Source: JBKQHQ01 sp052148715 (GTDB taxonomy: Bacteria > Pseudomonadota > Alphaproteobacteria > Rhizobiales > Xanthobacteraceae). Taken from it: DNA of 64,000 nucleotides. The notes below the pieces were generated by a model that did no database searches, was not told the DNA's origin, and worked only from the letters and a program-made list of their open reading frames with translations. The DNA lies in contig JBKQHQ010000133.1 in the NCBI GenBank assembly GCA_052148715.1, positions 15,353 to 79,352 of the forward strand, in the 5' to 3' direction. The position numbers were made by a program, and so were the translations under genes. Below are positions 61,058-64,000 of the stretch, piece by piece; the stretch's first letter is position 1, and every line of letters begins with the position of its first letter.

Positions 61058-61435
61058 TCAGCGAGCCGGCGGAGGCGGCGGTTCGCTCGGGGCGCCGTTA
61101 ACTTCGACATGCTGCTCCACGACGACATTGGCGGGCGGCGCCGAGGAGACCGGGGCGGGTGGTACCGAATAGACCGGGGCGGATGGCTCCGAGTAGACCG
61201 GGGCGGGTGACGCCCAGTAGACTGGGCGATAGTACCCATAGGAGCCATAGGACCCATAGTTCCGATAGCCCCAATGGTTCCAACCGCGATAGCCCCAGTG
61301 GTTCCAGCCGCCATAGCCGCCGTGGTAGCCGCCGCCATGGTAGCCGTTCCAAGCGGATGCGCTGGTGGGAGAAAGCGCCGCTGTGGCGACGGTGGCGAGC
61401 GCTGCGAGAGCAAACATCGATTTACGTGTTAACAT
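61058..61435 (-). CDS. Secreted Gly/Tyr/Trp-rich low-complexity protein
   Basis: A 125-residue exported protein. Signal peptide MLTRKSMFALAALATVATAALSPTSASA is followed by a Gly/Tyr/Trp/His-rich tract with a tandem GGWNHWGYR unit, then SYGSYGYYRP, a Pro/Ser/Val tract (APVYSEPSAPVYSVPPAPV) and a short EQHVEVNG end. Similar sequences are found in cell-envelope and sulfur-globule-like proteins; no enzymatic role expected. ATG 61435 has AGGAG upstream; the frame opens at 61489. A strong terminator follows. Confidence 0.75.
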   Translation of the reverse strand: MLTRKSMFALAALATVATAALSPTSASAWNGYHGGGYHGGYGGWNHWGYRGWNHWGYRNYGSYGSYGYYRPVYWASPAPVYSEPSAPVYSVPPAPVSSAPPANVVVEQHVEVNGAPSEPPPPPAR

Positions 61436-61659
61436 GATCGTCTCCTGTGTCAGTGAAGAGCAGAATTGCTCTTCAATGTTCAGGAGCATAGGGAGCCGCC
61501 GTCATGACCGATGTGCTGGCGGGCACAAGATTGCGCATTTCCGCCGGACGTCGAGTTCGGTCGATCGGGGTGCTGTTCTTAGCCAGTGATAACCGGCAAG
61601 CCAGTAGTGGCACCCGGGCATAGGCGCGGCAAGTGTCGGCAAAGGCAGGCATAGCGGGA

Positions 61660-62463
61660 TCAGTCGCCTTCTGACATCACGCATTGGACCGGACCAGGCG
61701 GCGCTTGTTGCGCCGTTGGCCGTAATCGGGCGGAGGCGGCAACGAAATAATCAAACGTGAATCGGGCGTTGTCGGTGCGAAATCCAGGCGGCCCGACCGG
61801 CAGCGCCATTTCGTTTCCTAAAGATTCGTGCCACGCGACCTTGCCGTCAGCCGTGATCGTCAAGTCTGTCCCGTGAAGCACGGCCCGCAGCTCGTGCGCC
61901 TCCCCCAGGCGTATTGGCGGCAGGTCACCGTCTTGCGATTTGAAATTGATGTACCCGTGAGCGCCACACTGTTCGTGCGTGTGCAAACCTACATTTCGCT
62001 TGATCGAAACCGCCACCCTTGCGTCAGGCTCGATGTGCCACATGGCATAGATCAAATTGCAGCTGTCTTGAGCTCGCAATTTTAGGCCAATCTGGCGCCG
62101 CAATTCGCCGGACGCCAAGGGTCTGCTCTCCTCGCTGGGTCCTAAATACCGGAACTGAATCTCCGCAATCTGATCCGCGGCGTTTTCGGCGCCGGCTTTA
62201 ATAATCGCCCGCGAACTAGGCGTGTCTACCGCGAGCCGGTCGCCGGCCAGACCCGAGACGATGCCGTTGGTGACGCAAAGGCGACCGCGATCGATGCGCT
62301 GCAATTCAGACCCTTTCTGCGCAACGATGGGTGACGCGAAACCGAACATCACCATGATCGCTATGCATGCGCTGCAAGAGCTGAGCGCTCCGGGAAGAGA
62401 GGTCAGGAAACGGCCCGCCGTCCGGATCAAGCCTTGGAAGCTGCCTGACACGTGAGATGTCAT
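61660..62463 (-). CDS. Exported protein of unknown function
   Basis: A 267-residue protein with a long N-terminus and a hydrophobic export segment (LSSCSACIAIMVMFGFASPIVA, about 27-48). The mature part contains RGRLCVTNGIVSGLAGDRLAVDTPSSRA, a beta-rich middle with HIEPDARVAVSIKRNVGLHTHEQCGAHGYINFKS and GTDLTITADGKVAWHESL, which recalls a jelly-roll or concanavalin-like fold, though I cannot name a family. It starts 17 nt after the stop of the cyclase gene and is probably its operon partner. Confidence 0.65.
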   Translation of the reverse strand: MTSHVSGSFQGLIRTAGRFLTSLPGALSSCSACIAIMVMFGFASPIVAQKGSELQRIDRGRLCVTNGIVSGLAGDRLAVDTPSSRAIIKAGAENAADQIAEIQFRYLGPSEESRPLASGELRRQIGLKLRAQDSCNLIYAMWHIEPDARVAVSIKRNVGLHTHEQCGAHGYINFKSQDGDLPPIRLGEAHELRAVLHGTDLTITADGKVAWHESLGNEMALPVGPPGFRTDNARFTFDYFVAASARLRPTAQQAPPGPVQCVMSEGD

Positions 62464-62480
62464 CGATCACTTCGTTGCTG

Positions 62481-63977
62481 CTAGCGGGTGTCGATGCGGA
62501 AATTTCCGATCGCGCGCAGCTGGCACTGCGTCTCGGCTTGGCGGCAATCTTGCAGGACGCGATCGGCCGCGCCCGTTTCGGACTCGGCCGCGCTGACCGC
62601 GTACCAGCGCCCCGATCCTCCCTTTGCCAGCGCCCGCCAGTCCTTGCCGCCATAAATCTGTCCGATGCGCTCTTTGTCGGCTTCGCTCATCTCGATTTCG
62701 CTCGCCAGCGTATAGGGCCGGACGATGCCATAAGAACGAGGGATTCGCACGGCCAGCAAACCATCGACCGACATCAGTAGACAAGGCGACTTTGCGAAAT
62801 CGGAACAGCGCTCGACTGCGAGGCGGATCGCCTCCGCCCGGTCGGCACGATCCGTCATGGAGGAGAAACCGACGTCGCTTACCGCAAGCGCCTTATGGTC
62901 CTTCGCCTTGAGGAATGCATCGAGGCCTGCTGCTGCCGGCGCTCCCTTGACGATGGCGAAGTCGGCCTGCAGCAAGGGAATATTCAACGGCTCCGGATGA
63001 AAATCGGCTGACAGTGGAAGGGGCGATTGCGGCCAGACCACCCTGTCGCCCACTGCGTAAATCCGACAGTCGCCGTTGGGATCCCGCCTCCTGCAGCGAT
63101 CGAGTGCATCTCGCTCGGCACCGACCGAATCCGGAAGCCCGCTCGACACGCCCCAGCCGATGTGGGAAATGGCGATCGCCTTGAAATCCGGTTGCCGGGC
63201 ATAATCGACCAAGCTGTTCCGAACCCTATCGGTCACCAGCGGCACGCTAGCGGGATCAAACTGGTGATCCACGCCGGCCAGGGTGGGTGCGGAGACGGCG
63301 GCAGGCGGCGAGACGGTGGTGGGCTGGAAAAGCAATAAGTGTTGGACGACAAGAACTGCGCCCGAAACGGCCAGGAGCGCGGCCGCGGAAATCGCACCGC
63401 TGACAGATATGCGGCCGGCAAAGCTGCGGAGAAAGTTTGCGATCGGCAGGGGTGTTTTCCCCGCGGAATCGCCGAGCCGGTAGGCGCGGATACCCCGCGA
63501 AATGTTCTTCAATGTCTGTTCGCCGAGATCCACGAAGCCTGCGCTGACCTTGTTCACAACATGGATTTTGACGTCCTCGGAAACGCATATGCCGCCCGGC
63601 TCGGCGATGCCTTCGAGCCGTGCCGCGACGTTCACACCGTCCCCGAGAAGATCGCCGTTGTCGCAGACCAGAACATCCCCGATCGCGATTCCGATCCGGA
63701 ATAAGAGTTTTCGTGGCTGGTCGAGCTCAACATTCTGCGCATTGTTTGCACCTTGAATATCAATGGCGCAGCGGGTCGCATCGACCGCGCTTTCGAACTC
63801 TGCCAGAATTGCGTCGCCGGCGGTGTTAAACACCCGGCCGCGATGCTTCTGCACTCGCTCACTGAAAGCGGAGGCCGCCTGCCGAAAGCGACGAACCGTG
63901 TCTTCCTCGTCGGCGCCAACGAGACGGCTATAACCCGCCACGTCCGAAGCCAAGATGACGGCGAGTTTGCGCCTCAT
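62481..63977 (-). CDS. Adenylate cyclase with threefold Cys-paired extracytoplasmic repeat
   Basis: A 498-residue membrane protein. Residues 1-172 are a class III cyclase (LASDVAGYSRLVGADEEDT, NTAGDAILAEF, FRIGIAIGDV, LLGDGVNVAARLEGIAEPGGICVS). A TM helix lies near 193-220. The outer part carries three related units, each with an A(I/L)A-type strand and a pair of cysteines: FKAIAISHIGWG…RCRRRDPNGDCRIYAVGD, HKALAVSDVGFS…RCSDFAKSPCLLMSVDG and WRALAKGGSGRW…DCRQAETQCQLRAIGN, resembling DUF4189-type repeats. ATG 63977 is the first in the window, but the frame is open to its edge (…LQPE before Met), so the start may lie outside. Confidence 0.85.
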   Translation of the reverse strand: MRRKLAVILASDVAGYSRLVGADEEDTVRRFRQAASAFSERVQKHRGRVFNTAGDAILAEFESAVDATRCAIDIQGANNAQNVELDQPRKLLFRIGIAIGDVLVCDNGDLLGDGVNVAARLEGIAEPGGICVSEDVKIHVVNKVSAGFVDLGEQTLKNISRGIRAYRLGDSAGKTPLPIANFLRSFAGRISVSGAISAAALLAVSGAVLVVQHLLLFQPTTVSPPAAVSAPTLAGVDHQFDPASVPLVTDRVRNSLVDYARQPDFKAIAISHIGWGVSSGLPDSVGAERDALDRCRRRDPNGDCRIYAVGDRVVWPQSPLPLSADFHPEPLNIPLLQADFAIVKGAPAAAGLDAFLKAKDHKALAVSDVGFSSMTDRADRAEAIRLAVERCSDFAKSPCLLMSVDGLLAVRIPRSYGIVRPYTLASEIEMSEADKERIGQIYGGKDWRALAKGGSGRWYAVSAAESETGAADRVLQDCRQAETQCQLRAIGNFRIDTR

Positions 63978-64000
63978 CTCGGGCTGGAGAGCAGAGTCGA

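Noticed and set aside
1..64000. CRISPR arrays, tRNA, rRNA or intact IS elements
   Set aside because: No regularly spaced direct repeats, no cloverleaf-like or rRNA-like sequence and no transposase frame were found on reading both strands.

Overview
The window is GC-rich chromosomal DNA from an alphaproteobacterium, most likely of the order Hyphomicrobiales (Bradyrhizobium / Rhodopseudomonas / Xanthobacteraceae type). The signs are the cytochrome c maturation order ccmI-ccmE-ccmF-ccmH (cycHJKL) followed by degP, a two-component system and glnE, a GTTC-N7-GTTC LexA box in front of dinB, several Bug-type solute receptors, and short palindromic intergenic repeats in three copies. I see no rRNA, tRNA, CRISPR array or intact insertion sequence.

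Layout. 1-13.8 kb: the 5' part of a class A penicillin-binding protein, a YcgN-like cysteine-cluster protein, a phosphate acetyltransferase/acetate kinase pair bracketed by two paralogous 14-TM MFS exporters, a methyltransferase, a secreted collagen-like protein, a PepSY protein with a PhoPQ-like two-component system, a glycine-zipper lipoprotein and an unrecognised conserved protein. 14-25.3 kb: housekeeping block ccmIEFH, degP, an OmpR-type regulator and kinase, and glnE. 25.4-34 kb: a Rieske/FAD reductase, SOS-regulated dinB, a Na+/H+ antiporter, a CPBP membrane protease, an NTF2-fold protein, a luciferase-like oxidoreductase, a possible small RNA and small secreted or unknown proteins. 34.9-42.6 kb: uptake genes, with a full branched-chain-amino-acid-type ABC transporter and a Bug receptor / PEP-mutase-like lyase / Bug receptor cluster.

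42.9-57.4 kb is the accessory, signalling-rich part. It holds an adenylate cyclase fused to a STAND NTPase and a C-terminal FGE/SUMF1-like domain, an unusual FecR-beta-barrel fusion, and a SulP transporter with STAS and cyclic-nucleotide-binding domains. A tyrosine-recombinase remnant follows, then a 1750-residue secreted WD40-like/caspase protein directly followed by a secreted trypsin-like zymogen, and a truncated WD40 paralogue. The best candidate for a poorly described system is the caspase plus trypsin pair: both are predicted to be exported, lie 47 nt apart, and the trypsin has a basic activation site (KR before IVGG) that a caspase-like enzyme of metacaspase type could cut.

58-64 kb: a PanE-like reductase and a mandelate-racemase-family enzyme, a Gly/Tyr/Trp-rich secreted protein with a clear terminator, an unknown exported protein, and a second adenylate cyclase whose extracytoplasmic part is a threefold cysteine-paired repeat. 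Two cyclases and a cNMP-binding transporter within 21 kb suggest a local cyclic-nucleotide theme. That link is inferred, not shown.
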